From Amyelois transitella (Eukaryota; Arthropoda; Insecta; Lepidoptera; Pyralidae), in assembly GCF_032362555.1 (NCBI RefSeq), contig NC_083519.1, positions 3,055,501 to 3,119,500 on the forward strand: a stretch of 64,000 bases of DNA. Reading direction: 5' to 3'. Shown piece by piece: positions 1 through 14,000 of this stretch (positions are counted from its first letter, which is position 1; each line of letters begins with the position of its first letter). Position numbers and translations under genes: made by a program. The notes under the pieces were generated by a model. That model had not been told where the DNA came from. It worked only from the letters and a program-made list of their open reading frames with translations, and searched no databases.

Positions 1-60
1 ACATAATGACAGGTTGTTAGCCCATCGCTTAAAAGAAGAATCAAAAGTTTATTAGCCATC
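1..60 (+). repeat. R1 interspersed repeat, fragment at window edge
   Basis: This fragment matches the middle of the repeat seen at 24075-24330 (gacaggttgttagcccatcg, then an agaagaatc block). It is cut by the window edge. I call the family R1. Its class is not known to me, and it recurs at 4145, 9742, 15621, 24075, 24738 and once in every RBM22 spacer. Confidence 0.55.
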
Positions 61-3000
61 TCTATATATGCTTTAAAATCTAAAATTACCCCATAAATTT
101 GATTGCGGATTCTTTAAAGTGACTGATTCAAGAGAAAAGTTAATATGACGTACGTATATTATAACATTAGCATTGCACCAGTGCGAAGTCAGGGCAGGTT
201 TAAAATAAATTCCAAAAAAAAATCACTCAAGCTATCATTACCTAGTAATGATAATTTCAAAAATCCAAACATTACGAAAAACGAGAAAAGCCTGTAATTA
301 GTTAACTTATCTTAAAATTTATTATTTCACGGCCGAAAACGAAATGGCGTTGATTGAAAAATAAAAGCAATATTCGCTTCGGCGGCTTAATCGATAATAA
401 AATACCATTTGGACGTACTTATTTAAGCCGCGTTTCCAATATGAATTATTTAATATTCCCACAGGAGCATCGGTCGTTGCAATTTTCCACCGAGTTGCCT
501 GCGCGCCACAGCGTCGCGTTGTTTGAATAAAAGCCATGATTACACTCGCTCATTAATGCTACAGTGCATTGCATATGTTACACAAAAGCACAACTAATCG
601 ATGTGTTCAAACTTAAGTTACCTATTAAATCACGTGTACAACATTCATTCGTTTAGGAGTTGTTCAGACAACAAGATACTTAGTCGTTCGCCGCAAACTT
701 AGACCTCGCAAACATTTTTGTATTTTTTTTTTTAATGAAATAGTGAATTTTTCAAAATCTGATTGACCGATGTCGATGCCCTAAGAACTTAAAAATTCTA
801 CTGAGAAATCCTACATACATTTTAAATTTCAACAAAATTAAACCAACAGTTCAAAAGTTATCGCATTACAAACAAACGAAAAATGTATTTTCAGCCCAAG
901 TTGATTGGTAGATAAATGTAATAAATAGTAACATATCCATTACACATTGATAAAGTTGACGTTCTGTTTTCTTTCATTACGTTGGTACTACAGTCACGTG
1001 ATTCACACGTGCAACTGCACAATGTCTTTTAAGCGTGCTGCAGCTAATTCAAACTTTATTGCACAAACATGGCAAATATTTCTGCTAAATGTCAATCTAC
1101 GACGGAGTGACTGACCTTTCTAAACGAAACACCACGAAATATTAGCAAATTTCAAATCTTGCTAGTGAAACACCGAAAGCAGTTTATCTTCTTTCTCATG
1201 AAGGATTTTTTATCAAAGACTTATTATATTATTTTCAGACTGAACTTAATAAACCATGTGGACGTTTTCCCTTTAGACTTTTACATTCCACACATTACAC
1301 TTTACCTCAAAGTTCCTATACTTCCATCAGACGATCGAACCATCGAAAGGGGTTTCACCATTTATATTTTTCAGTAAGCAATCATTAGAAAACTCTAGTT
1401 TGCAACTATTTACGATTGTATGTTTTTGATAAGCGTCAACACCATGAACAATTTTAAGAAGCGTAAACCATATTATTGGGTTAAACTGTAAGACTAATTA
1501 CCCGTTAAATTGACTACAATAGCCCGTAAAGCAGCAATTTGCATCGAAACAATTTATTATGCGGCAGTTAAATTAATATTACGTTACAATGTTGTGTTTA
1601 TCGCCAATACTACGACTTAATTAACGCAATTAATATAAGGAGTAGTAACTAATGTGTCTGCTTAGATGAGTCAATAGTAGGTAGATAAGATGATACACTT
1701 ACCAACAGGAAAATACAGTCATTACAGCAAAGGAAACATGAAAATGAAACAAAGGCAGACTAATCATTTATAATAAGAATGGGCTTTTAACGGCTTGTAA
1801 TTTTTTTTTGTATCCCAAAACACATTAAAGGTTCATGAAATACCTACCTTATAAATCATTGTTATCCTCACACTTTGCTTTCTCCGCTCAAAATTTCTAT
1901 CCGAAATGGCAAACGATAAAAATTAGGCGTACCAACCAACAAATTACTGTTATTACTCGTCATTACGCATTCGGGGCCCGCGCAAATTGCGCGTCGACAG
2001 CCATAAAGAACTTTTCCTAAAATGAATCTCTCTCGTTGCGTCACCGACTTATCTAACATCACGTTTTTATTCGCACTGGCTAACGATCCAGTGTACCAGG
2101 AAAATACTATATAAGGGTGACGTGAACGCATCATAAAATAAAATGACGAAGACGTCGGCAAAAGCAGGTTGGTTATGTTCGTGGTGAAGCACGTCGTAAC
2201 TGAATATGGTCGATTTGAAAGAAAACTTAAGAAGTTTATATAACTAACGGTATTGATACATTTAACAAAATAATCCTATAATCGCAAATTTAACAAAGTA
2301 GATTCGGTAAATTCGTGTTTTCTTAATTTGTAATAATACTGAACCAATCAAATTTCAATCAACACTGTTTCGATGACAATATGAATGCAAAATACGCGGC
2401 ATATTTAAAAAAGCATTTAATCCCCTAAAATTAAACACAAATCCCATAAACTGTTTTTATCAAAATTGGCCTCTTAATTGTACACTGTAGTGCGAACGTA
2501 GAGTACTGCAAGGTAGAATAGAAATTGTTTTATTGGGTAAGTTGGTTCAGTTGGCGCAAGCCAAGAGTCGCGTTCATTAACTATTCTGCGCAGAGGACTA
2601 TTGTTTACCGGTGTATTGTGCTCACCTTCAGAATTCCAGACTCGCTCATGATATTCCAGAACTTTTGCGGTTTGATACATCACATAATTGTGAATAAAAT
2701 CTAGTTAGCGAAAAGTTCTTCTTTAAGCGAACACTTGCATTGTGGTAAGCGAACGCTGCAAATCAAAAAGTGAATCATCATCTGAGCGTATTCCCAGTTG
2801 CATCTTTAACGGCAAAGCTTCTAAGCCCAGGTATATGGTAGTAGCTAGTAGCCAGTTTATTCCAGTAACTAATTCGTTTCCGTTGATCTAAGTGATGTTG
2901 AATTAGCGAGATTAGTGGTTAGTAGATTATACAATTGCCATCGAATCTACTGAAGTTCTAAACTTCTTAAAAATAGTAGATAACTAGTCCTCGAATATTA

Positions 3001-4144
3001 AGACTATATTTTAAATACATTATAGTTATCGTTTATTTGACGCAGTTAGTCGTTTTTACTCTGTAAAAGCGGCACGAGCGTTAGATTTTCAGTTGGCATT
3101 AGCTCGATCTGAGTTTATAATCGTAGGCTTACTGCTCCCCCTTTCTTATTTGAACCCACTACCTCTAGTAGACAAACTCTTTTAGCGCAGGATCTTTTCT
3201 GTCATAAAACATTTGTTGTTACTACATACTTACAAGCGGCTTATATCTGGAAGCAACACGTCTTGCGTGATCTATTGACCTGGGTGTAAAAAAGCTCTAA
3301 ATGGTAGTATACATAGTATTGTAAATCAAATTTTATCATCTCGTCCTTGATTATTCTAATCCACCTGTTTAAGAACTAGTTTGGTAAGAAACCTGAATGT
3401 TGTCAAAATATTTCAATTCGCAATATTTCACACCAAAATTACCACCGATTTTATGAGAATCAGTCACCGTTTTATTACCACCTTAAGTAGCAATAAGCGA
3501 AAGTTATAAAATATTTATGCTAATTTTATTACCCGATTTAGGTATAATTTCATACATACCAAGTAGGTCTGTCTTCGATCGTTTCCGTGGTGATTTATGG
3601 GTTTAGGGTATTAAGTTTTAATTATCATTTATCAATCCGATAAAAATTAAGCAAAATTTTGTATACATAGTTAAATGAGTTCTGGCCAATTGGCAGAAAA
3701 TATCTGAAAAATACAAACTCAAATTACTATCACAATTATAAACAGTCGGCAAAGAACAGCAAATTCTAACACATTTCATAGCGAACGTCAGATCAAAAAT
3801 AAACTTGTGAAAAGTCTTTGAAGCTAACAAATAACGGGTTTCCACCAAAAGGATAACAATACTAATGACAGAGGTTCTCCAATGTCCGGTGTAGGAACAG
3901 ACATGAATACACTGGTCGGCATTGTCTCGCTTCCGAAGCTACATTTATAAGTTATTGGAAATAAAACTTGGCTTGGACATGTCACGGGGCAAACAAACTT
4001 GGGAATTAGTGGAGCTGGTGCCAAAAACGTTGGCGACCGGCGACGATAGCACAATGCTGAAATGTGCTTATGCACTTTCTGAAACAGTGAATTTGAACCG
4101 TTGATCGCCTATTACGTTAAGTTAATATTTGTTACTTGCTTATA
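61..4144. other. No gene seen; AT-rich intergenic or intronic DNA
   Basis: Only short ORFs below 100 codons occur here, with no recognisable domain, no exon-like codon bias and no convincing splice framework. I see no RNA gene and no dense repeat. It may belong to a large intron of a leftward gene whose possible first exon lies near 18.7 kb, but that is inference only. Confidence 0.5.
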
Positions 4145-4415
4145 AAAAAAAGAAACCGTGCCGTGTGATTTCCGGCACCAATAGAAAAAAGAATAGGACC
4201 ACTCCATCTCTTTCCCATGGATGTCGTAAAAGGCGACTAAGGGATAGGCTTACAAACTTAGGATTCTTTTTAGGCGATGGGCTAGGAATCTGTCACTATT
4301 TGAATCTCAATTCTATCATTAAGCTAAATAGCCGAACGTGGCCTATCAGTCTGTCAAGACTGTTGTCTACCCCACAAGGAATATAGACGTAATCATATGT
4401 ATTGTATATATGTAA
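4145..4415 (-). repeat. R1 interspersed repeat, nearly full length
   Basis: In reverse orientation to the 24075 copy, this carries the whole R1 series of blocks: the 'ccgtgccgtgtg' end, 'cccatggatgtcgtaaaagg', 'aggcgatgggctagg', 'tgtcactatttgaatctc', and 'caagactgttg' before 'tagacgtaatcatatgta'. The blocks occur in the same order and spacing as in the other copies. The ORF at 4129-4386 lies inside this repeat and is not a gene. Confidence 0.75.
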
Positions 4416-4669
4416 AAAAAGAAATAACAATCGTTCAATAAAAAAAGTCGAAAAATTTCTACGATCTTAAATGAGTTCAAAGATTAGTAGCCAAGCGTTG
4501 CTCAATTAGAACAAGATCTTACTCATCTAATCGATTTGGCCTGTATCCAACGCTGCATGACAACAAACAACAAAACGTACGTATGTACGTGACAAGCAAT
4601 GCATTTTAAAATCGAAGAATTAGATATTTACGTAAGACCCACGTGAGTGTTACGAGGTCTAGTCTAGGG

Positions 4670-5280
4670 AAAAACAGACGGTGTGACGGAACGTGACTAG
4701 CATGGTACCTGCAAAACAAATTTTACTGGACGCCTGTTTAATGAAGTTTTGAGTCACCCATTCGATAAGCGGACTTTTAAGTTTCATGTTGTTTTAGATG
4801 AATCTCGATCAAGACAAGAGTAACGAACTTTTTCTTATTCGCCGTCTTGGATGATTATCTTTGTAAGTATTTATTATAAATATACTAGGTATATAGTATA
4901 GTTGAGTTAGTATCTCGTAACACTAGTTTTCCAAGAACTAAGTTCGAGACTAACTCAATCTGTGTAATTCGTCCCGTTTGTACCTATTTATTATTTATAG
5001 ATTCAGTTTCAGCTGTATGAGACGACTATATTTCTGACTGAATTCAATTAATTTTTTGTTAAAAATGCAATTATACGTGTTTTAGATTAAATCTTCTTTC
5101 ATTGCTATGTATACTCGTAAATCTATTTTCAATACAAATATAAGAAATTTTACATAAAACCCATATGAAATGGGAGACAAGGAAATTCGATGAAAAACAA
5201 ACGTTGTGGTGGCATTACGTGACTGGCTTGGGGAACCGCAAATTTCACTGGCCGCCTCTTGAATGAAATTTTGACTCTGC
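4670..5280. repeat. Old diverged local duplication (4670-4756 and 5190-5278)
   Basis: Two stretches about 520 bases apart share an aligned core. The first (4691-4756) reads acgtgact-agcatgg, then an 'actggacgcctgttt' block and 'aatgaagttttgagtc'. The second (5217-5278) reads acgtgact-ggcttgg, then 'actggccgcctcttg' and 'aatgaaattttgactc'. Short similarity also continues downstream (cagtttcagctgtatgag near 5005, cagtttcagccgtagag near 5336). It is either an old tandem duplication or two copies of an unrecognised repeat. Confidence 0.4.
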
Positions 5281-8200
5281 AGACGGCATTTTGCATCGCT
5301 AACATGTAATTCCTATTTAGTTCTGTTTTCCTGGTCAGTTTCAGCCGTAGAGCAATACCAAAAATTTATTTATTTACGATCTTTATAATCAGTTCTTTTA
5401 CTTTCATATTGATTATGGATCTTCTTTTACTTTCGAATTATCCAAGCCCAATTTTTATTTTTAACGTTTACTTTTATTGTTAATATTGGTTCCTTACATT
5501 TTTTTCTTTACAAACATTATTAACATACTAAAACCTAAGGGCGCTAACCTAAAAAACACCCGAATCAACCGCAACATTTCGAGAGCGTACTATTTTACTT
5601 AATCGTAATATTATTCATGAACTCCAATTTCGTAGTTTAGCCTGAGGTAATATTTAGTATTATTTAGTGCTTTACAAAGGCTATAACAATAAACCGCGTC
5701 AGCGCTGCACTCATAAACCGTTATCTCAAAAGTTATACCGCTGCAGGATTTACTGACCACTTCTCGAATTGGGGCGTTTTTAAACCATGAATATGCAAGA
5801 AGGTAAAAGAGAATTTTAAGAGTGGTATTGCTTCCGGTATTCAACTTGTACCGGTACCGCAGCGTTATTACCATGCGATTTACAACTCTTTACCGGCAAA
5901 CAATGGGGTATTTTTAGAGTAGCTATCCTGCAGAGCTCATCGAAGATCAAGTCGCATTGGCGGGTTACATTGAAAATCAATGGTTTTACATCAACCAAAA
6001 AGTATTTTAAGAAATTAATGATAGTGTCGGTGTTTCTACCTATTATTTTTTAATACTTTTATTATACACAGGAACATTTTTAACTGTTTGTATTATAAGG
6101 TTTAATACAGGTACTCTGGCAGCTAAAAGTAGAAAGCATGGAAAAAGGTCCCACCAATAACAACAGAATGCATCTTAAATTTGAGATAATGATTAAAGAA
6201 AAATCTCGAAAAAGGCGATATTTTGTATGTATAACTTGGCCCTATATAATTCTAACCCTTTTCATGCATACCCTCTAATTTGCGCGAGCTCTACTCTTTA
6301 TGAGGGTTCTATTTACGCCGGCGACGGGGAGACGAAGGAAGTCCGGGCCCACTTCCCACCGGGATACGTGGAAATTTTAAAGGTAAACACCGATGACTTG
6401 CCCTCTTCCAGCAAAGCGAGTGCGCCATTGTTTATTGAGGATTCCTCCTTGTTAATAGACAATGGAAGTTTGTTTCGTTTGCGTTGTATCTTCATACGAG
6501 ACTGCGTTGCCAACGAGTTGAGTTTCTAACTTCAAAATTTGAAACGGAAATCTTTAAGTCAACATTATAATAATGAGAGGAAACTTGAACCGCAATAGAT
6601 CGGGGATATTGGAATCTTGGCGATTTATCTTACCACACGTTTCTGGCTTAGTGGAGATATTATAGCGTCATGTGACGCGTGGCTCACGTTCGATCTTATT
6701 GACGCATTGAAAACCAGACATATGTACGTGATATTGACAAGCAGTAGGGGATCAGACATACATGTTCATTTACATAAGCGAACATGCTAATATGGTAATA
6801 GATTCTAATACAGATCCAACGTGGTTGCGAAACAGTACTGACTTCTACTTTGGAATTCTATTTTTTATAACCCCACATAAACAATGAACGTGTAGAAATT
6901 TACTCCGCTACGTGGTCAGCCGGGTCGTGGCGACGAACATGCGGCTTTCAGTTTTTCTCCTACAATTTACAACCGCTAAACTGGCGAACAAAACCGCAGC
7001 TTATTTACACGCCGCCATCAAAAGGAAGTCCGAACGAACGGATGGCCCGCCACCGAGGAAAACTGGAATAAATCACTAGATTTACGACATCTGAAACGCT
7101 ACTGTTTTAAAAGAAAAACACGTTTGCAAACAAGTCATAATGGCAGCGGGCGGCTTCCCCTAATAGGCAATTTTGGAAATTAACTTTGTTTGCAAAACAA
7201 ATAATTTGTTTAAGCTTTATATACAGAGATATTCGGAATACAGTAAACGAGTGTTGTGTTTCGCTCGCGTTATGCAAACAAACAAATTACGCACGAGAGC
7301 ACAAAAAGCGGCCGCAGAGCTGGATTCTAAGAAGATTCCAGGGTAATGTTGACCGAGCAACTTAGAGTTGTGTAATCCGACAATTTGCCGTTCCTAACTC
7401 GCAAACATAACAAAACAAGGCGAACATATTCCCGGGCCGAAAGGAACTACACTCGAAAAGGCAACTAGCTGCGAGAGAACCTTATATTGTTCAATTTATG
7501 ATATGTTCTGCCACGCTCCGATTTTTGCGTTCATTTTCACAGTATCTGGGCGATATTTCGCTGAAATGATAACGGTATACGGGTGACTGGATCGCAACAC
7601 AATACCTAAAATGTCGGTTGTTCTCTTACGGTAATCGTCGTTAAATGAAAACAGTCATAATACAATGCAGAGGCAAGTATAACATTGAAAAGAAAATATC
7701 ACACATTAGTGTTTGGTTTACTTAACAACTTCCAATAGCAAAAAAATGAAATGAACAAAAACAAAAAGCAAGCAAGTAAGCAACACACTAACTACATTAA
7801 TACGTTAGATGTTTCCAGTTTAATGGAAGAAGACAAAAATCACGTTAATTGTGGCCAAAAAGGCCATCTGGTATTGGTAAAGCTGCACTAAGTCACAGTC
7901 CATAAACCGATTTAGATAATTCAGACACAAACACAACATACAAGGTTTAATAAAAACAATTCAAAGCTAGGGTTTCGTTTACATAATTATCGAGGACAAC
8001 GATGAATTTGCAACTACTTTGCTCTGGGCATTACCGAAGTTGGGTCAAAATATCCTCAGATAAGTGTTTATTGGTCAATTAGTGGCAAACGAAATAGGAC
8101 TATGGGGTGAGCGTAAACCTGATAATGGACAAGATACGATCACAGATACGGACAGTGCCTGTTTGCGAACGTGCGCCCATTGTCAATGAAATATTGGCGG

Positions 8201-9590
8201 CTTAAATTGAGTCCTAGTTCTACAATAAGTCGGCCATTTAGTTGCCTATTGTTTCTTCATAATTATTGTTTGCTGGCTTGATTTGTTTGTCAAATATGAA
8301 TAGGACTTAAAGCCTTGTACTTAGTTTTTGAACATTGATGCAGTCAGTGCCAGCAAAAGATTACATACTTCCTTATTATGCTATTTCTGGAATCAAGTTA
8401 ACATCAGACCTTTAAAAACATAACCAAAAAGTGTAAAAATATAACGAATCTATCCGAAATACGACTTACCAAGATAGACAGTACTATTGCAATCATCCTA
8501 CTAACTAACAATGTCTCTACATTGCAACTACCTAGATCTTCGGTTTCTCACGATCTGAATAGTTTAATGACACAAAATAATGTTAGTGCAGAAGTAAAAC
8601 ACGTCACCAATTCATTTTTTCAAACATTTCGCAAAAGCACTGACTATCTTAATGCAACGGTTACCTATATTGATGCTTGTTGCTGAACATACTATACAAT
8701 AAGTGTGTTGAAATATAAATTTACTCCATTAATTAAATACGTACATAAATTGATTTTCAAATTCATTAGTAATTAATAACATATAATTACACAAAGACTA
8801 CGCAGGTGACATGCGATTTGAAACGTCTATGTCCTGAGACCGGAATGATTTAATTTTGAAAACTATTTGATGTTTTATCGCACGTTGATATAACAGAAAA
8901 CCAAAACAGATTGCACTTTGTAATATTTTTTATATTTAGTTGCTTCTATAACAAGACAAGAACAAGACTTTAAAACCCCATAAAACTACTCGTATCAATT
9001 TTGAATGCGGTACCAATTCTGTAATCTATTTAGTTTGTAGTTCGCTCGTCACGCGAGGCAAGTACAGTTTGAATGTCATCGTATTTTAACCTTTGACGTT
9101 AAAGACCTGTGTTATCTCACGTTTTTACTTATCTAATAAAGATATGGCACAGAAAAAACGAATATTAACTATGCCCCTTCTTGGTCTTTCGTGGCCGAGG
9201 TCAATAGCAACCGGCTGTGTTGTAAATGCTTCAATGACTTTTTACAATGCTGATTTTTTAATTAAGGAAGTTATGTCAGTTTTGGTTTCTAGTAACGTAT
9301 ATAAAAAGCAAAAAAAGTGCTTAAGAGAATACAAATATTTAAATATTTTGGCTTTGTAAATAAATTATATAGCTTATAGATATGCTATTCATACGTCTTA
9401 CCTACAAAATAAGTTTAATACTTATTGCCGATTTATTTATTAACCCTCTGCCATTTTACGACACCATTCTATTGTATTACAAGCGTGGCCTTACTTAACA
9501 GCATGGCTGATTTATGATTGAGATGGCAATTCACGATCGATTGTGCAAATAAACTAACAACTCACTCTACAGGGAAGAGAATGTTACAAT
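5281..9590. other. No gene seen; includes unrecognised ORF at 6227-6529
   Basis: This is mostly AT-rich non-coding sequence. A 100-codon plus-strand ORF at 6227-6529 covers a locally GC-rich patch (about 6315-6370) but resembles no family I know, has an antisense ORF of similar quality, and lacks a clear gene context. I do not call it a gene. No tRNA, rRNA or mobile element is evident. Confidence 0.45.
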
Positions 9591-9597
9591 ATCCTTT

Positions 9598-9820
9598 TTC
9601 TATCTTCTTTGTCCTGGCGTTAATGCCGGTTACATCCTCACCTCTCTAGAGAGTTTTACATGAAGGGACTTTTGTCTGAACTCCGCAATCTTTGCAGGGG
9701 AAACAATAATGAATCATGGTAAAATTTGCACATGTTGATTGTGGCTATTCCCTTAGTCGCCTTTAACCACATCCATGGGAAAGCGATGGAGTGTTCCTAT
9801 TCTAAAGAGCACATGACACA
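9598..9820. repeat. Two abutting repeat fragments (R2 then R1)
   Basis: Positions about 9600-9680, read on the minus strand, resemble the R2 family also seen at 14800-14925 and 17336-17410 (gatgtaaccggcattaacgc, then 'caggacaaaga'). Positions 9742-9815 match the end of R1 (cccttagtcgcctttaacc, then 'catccatgggaaagcgatgg'). Confidence 0.5.
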
Positions 9821-10845
9821 AATCCTTCTTGACGCTGATAAAAGATGCCTTATTTCTGTTAATGAAGATAAGATTTAGCATAGTTTGATATTCTGCTGTT
9901 TGTAAATGTAAATGTAGTTCGCAGATGACTTATCATGCGATCGTATAGTCAACTTGTAGCAGCTAGAATCATGCTTTGTTTGCATCGTTCCAGTAGACTT
10001 GCTCGTGTATGGATACTGTTACTTACTGGATTGCGTTACTTTACTCATAGCCTAATATTGCAATGTCGACGAGTTAATTGCATCAACCAGGAAATAAATC
10101 ACTTGATATATATTTGCTTTTTAAACTACGAGCATCATTATATTTTATATTTATTCTCTTTTTCGAGTTTTGTATTCTTTTGTTCCATGCTCACTGATAA
10201 GCAAGCAAAGCAAAGGTCCGGAGGCCAAATGTTAATCACTCCACAAAATTTTTGACTTTACAATTGGATCGTGGTCAAGACTAAGCGTCTAAAGTATGAA
10301 AAGTTGTTGATAAAGAAAATAAAAGCTAATTATGGCTATATTTTTTAAAGTATAAAATCTGCAAACCATGCGGTACCATCAATCGGCCTGTATTTCACCT
10401 TTAGTAGAGTACACATTAAATGGTCCTATCGCATAAAGAATCCAACACGAAACTGTTGGCCAGTAAAACGGTGTGTATCGATCCACGCCAAATGAAATAA
10501 ACGTGGCATGCTATTTTTAGTCCAAACTTACTTATGTATGAGAATAAGTACTAAGCGGGTAATAGCGTGACCACAAGCGATCCAAACGGTTTACAATTAA
10601 AACCTTCCATCAAGGACCCGCAACTGGGAGCAGGAAGTATCTTCCATAACAGTGAATCTCTCAAGTCCGCATTAAGTCCAACAATCCTTTGTGGAAGACG
10701 AACTACTTACTTATTTACAAATAACTACGAGTAAGTTTCCTCCGCAAAGTCCTCTTCATTCAGAGTGAAGTTTTTCATGTCTTGCACATTAATTTTTCAT
10801 TCACAATGGCCGAGTTTAAAATAAGGTATTGTGTCAGAGTTTATT
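9821..10845. other. No gene seen
   Basis: An ORF of 106 codons at 9935-10255 has low-complexity, hydrophobic, AT-driven content and no recognisable domain, so I do not call it. Nothing else stands out. Confidence 0.45.
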
Positions 10846-11070
10846 ATTATACTAGAGGCCGCCCGCGACTTCGTCCGCATGGAAACCCTATCAATCCCGC
10901 GGGAACTCTGGGATAAAAAGTAGCCTATGTGTTATTCTGGGTCTTCAGCTACCTACATACCAAATTTCATGGTAATCGGTTCAGTAGTTTTTGCGTGAAA
11001 GAGTAACAAACATCCATACATCCATACAAACTTTCGCCTTTATAATAGTAGTAGGATAATAGTAGTAGGA
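10846..11070 (+). mobile_element. Short retroposon (SINE or RTE-tail type), class uncertain
   Basis: The segment starts ctagaggccgcccgcgactt and ends in a duplicated tail, aatagtagtaggat twice. In between lie the blocks 'gataaaaagtagcctatg', 'ataccaaatttcatggtaat', 'cggttcagtagtttttgcgt' and 'aacatccatacatccata'. From memory, this pattern of GC-rich head and short repeated AT tail is widespread in insects as a SINE or RTE-like retroposon. The exact class is not settled by what I can see. Confidence 0.65.
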
Positions 11071-14000
11071 TGTATGTATGTGGTATAGTCATGTGGAATG
11101 GAATGTAAAAGACAAAGGCGGGACAGGCAAAAGTATACGGAAGACAAAGATGGGTTTAGACGGGAGATAAGGCTAATTATTTAATTTTATTGTGAGATCA
11201 CAGGAAGGTCGCGCTTAGGCGACGGCCTCCGTGACAGGCGTCCAAATTGCGGCTCGGCTGCGAATTATTCAGTTCCGTGAGATAATTGCCGGTCGTATAT
11301 CGTTGCTGTAAACGGAGGTCTATTTACGCATATATTTGCCATTAAACTATCTTAGTTTCATTTAAAAGGATTAATATACAAAATGTCAAATTTCGTGAAA
11401 TACGAGAAATGTTTGGGACAAAAAAATTTTAGCAACAAACATGTACGTGTCGCTTGAGCGGTTTCAAATTGGCACATATAGCTGCATTTTAGTAAAGACC
11501 ATTTTATTTACGAACAAGCTCGGCACGAATCACATCGTAACCGGCAACTCAGTGAAAATTGTACAGTCCTGTACAAGACTTATAGTTGACTACGAAAATT
11601 GTGACCACACAAATAACTTTTATAGGGCAATTTGCAACGAAGTTCTGTCATCAGGAACCCCCGTAAATCGCTGAGCGAATCGTAAACGAGCGACGATTAC
11701 ACTGGCGGCCAGTTACACTTCTACTGAGACAATAAAACGAAATATGACAGTTGACAATTTATCACCATTAGCTGGCAATTCTTACTTCAACGCGGAATTT
11801 ATTATTCGCCCGAGAGCCTCGGAGATTCGCGAAAGGAGATATTACTCAATGTCAACCGGCACGGTAAAGTTACAGTCCAAACCCCACAGCTACTAGAAAC
11901 GTGAAATATGTAGATTATAAAAAAATACAAAAGTAAAACTCTTTTATTTTACTGCGATACGAGAAAATCGAAACCAGTTTTGCGTTTCACTTCTTCCATA
12001 ATGACGGAAAAGTTAGGAAAAAATATCACACAAAGCGAAGAAGGAAGTGGCATTAAGATGACATGTTTTATCCTTCGTCTTATGTTTTGCGTACAAAAAG
12101 TTATGTTTCAGATCTGACTATTCTGAAAATTTTCATTCAATCAATCTGAAAATTAAAAATTGTGATGTTTTTCTGAAGGATACGACAAAACTTTCCAACA
12201 CTTAGAGAACAAACAACAAGCCATGTAGGAAATACATATATATATCCGCAGCAGATAAAGCGATCTTTTTGTCCGTACCAAATCCTGTACAATTCGTCTC
12301 GGACATCGCGTGCCAAGCACTCGCACGTAACTAATGGTATGGCGGGATAATGGCGACATTAGCTAGTTTAAAACCGCCGGCATTGTCCCAGTAAAAACAC
12401 ATATTACACAAAATGTACGTATACTAGTAATTCCTTGTAAAAGAGGTTAAAATCAATAGGTACTTAGACACAACATCATCACTTGAACGTCATATGACGA
12501 GATGAGACGAGGAATGAACGAAAAAACGTTAAGTTTTACTGTAGTAACTAATCTTCCTAAATATTTAAAAAAATACACATTATTTCAGGTAAATCTTGTG
12601 TGTATTTTTAATCTGTACAATTTAAATTATTGAAAACATTTTAATGTTTTCCTCCTCAAATTAATAAGAACTTGTGAATGTAGTTGAAAAACCATGTAAC
12701 CTTCTATTGCGTCGACTTTTCTGCACATTTATTATTTTGTGCCATAACCAGTTGCCGTTGTACTGTAGATTTAATAAGTTGTAGCCTGACAGACAAGGTC
12801 GCCCGTTCACTGCTTCTATTACTTAAACATATCCGCCTTTTAAAATGTCGCGTATGTTAAGTTCTTGAAGGAGCTAGCTAGGTAATAACTAACTAGAACT
12901 GGTAGCCTGTAAGACTAAAAAGTATTTTTAAGCAGATAAAGTCTGTGTTATGTGAGGTAACCTCAAGACCTAATTTTTAAATACCTATTTAGAGCATAGA
13001 AGAGTTTAAAAATAAACATACGCGGCAATCATTTTAAATAAGATTTACTGATAAGTATCTTATTCTCCTACTCGATAAAAATAACTTTTCTGTCTAAAAA
13101 ATTATAATAATATGTACGTATTAGTTATTTTTAGGTGCAATCAAGTGCATTTTCCTAATGAAATTACGCCATATTTTCAGATTTCCCGCGCAAATATCTA
13201 AGTGTTGAACAGCCTTCTATTTAGCCCGGCACTGCGCTATAATCGTACATAAAGCTGAAAGGATTTGGAACAAAGCGAACTTCCTATCGATTGAATTCTC
13301 CCCAATTGTAGGTACTTAATTAAATTCTATTTTACTGAAAGGTTTCCTTCTTGGAGTTTGAACTACAGAGCTAAAAGTAGAACGCCGTCGCAATGCTTTG
13401 TTTCAGTGCAAGTTCAAGTGGAAAACTGTTAACTGGCAGTTAATTTTCAATAATAATCATCTGGTTATCCATACTTTATTTTAATCTCTCTTGTATTATA
13501 ATTTTTTATTACTTAATTATTCTATCTAGGTAAGTACTTAACGTATTTTTTTTACTTTCCAACATGTAAAAATCACGATTATTGCCTCACTTAGTCAGAA
13601 CTACGGGTATCATTTAAAATTAAAAGGATGCTAAATGAAAATATATTAATATTTTTGTAAAAAGTATTTGAAAGTTTATTTCAGAACAAAGTTGTTGGTC
13701 TTTTTAGCAACTAATCGGAAAAATTTTTTCGACCCGCTTTCCAATGACCCTGAACCTGTTATTTAGGCTCAGCACTGATTCCATCAATCCTGATATAGTG
13801 ACAAAAACAGCCATTTCCTCGAGTTGATTACATCACAAACTACCTTTCGACCACTTGGCCGGGACTTATCGTGACAAATAGTGCCATCAGTTGCGGAGAA
13901 GTCGAAAATACGAAGCTCGGTTAAATGGTGTTTGAGATTCTCTTTTTGGGGAAAACATGTGAAAAAAAAAACAATTCATAAAGTTTGTACTTATTGTAAT

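Noticed and set aside
6227-6529. 100-codon ORF in a GC-richer patch
   Set aside because: No recognisable domain, antisense ORF of similar quality and no splice or gene context; left uncalled.
12568-12651. Short fold-backs as a miRNA precursor
   Set aside because: The stems are only 9-12 bp and AT-rich; such structures are expected by chance in this composition.
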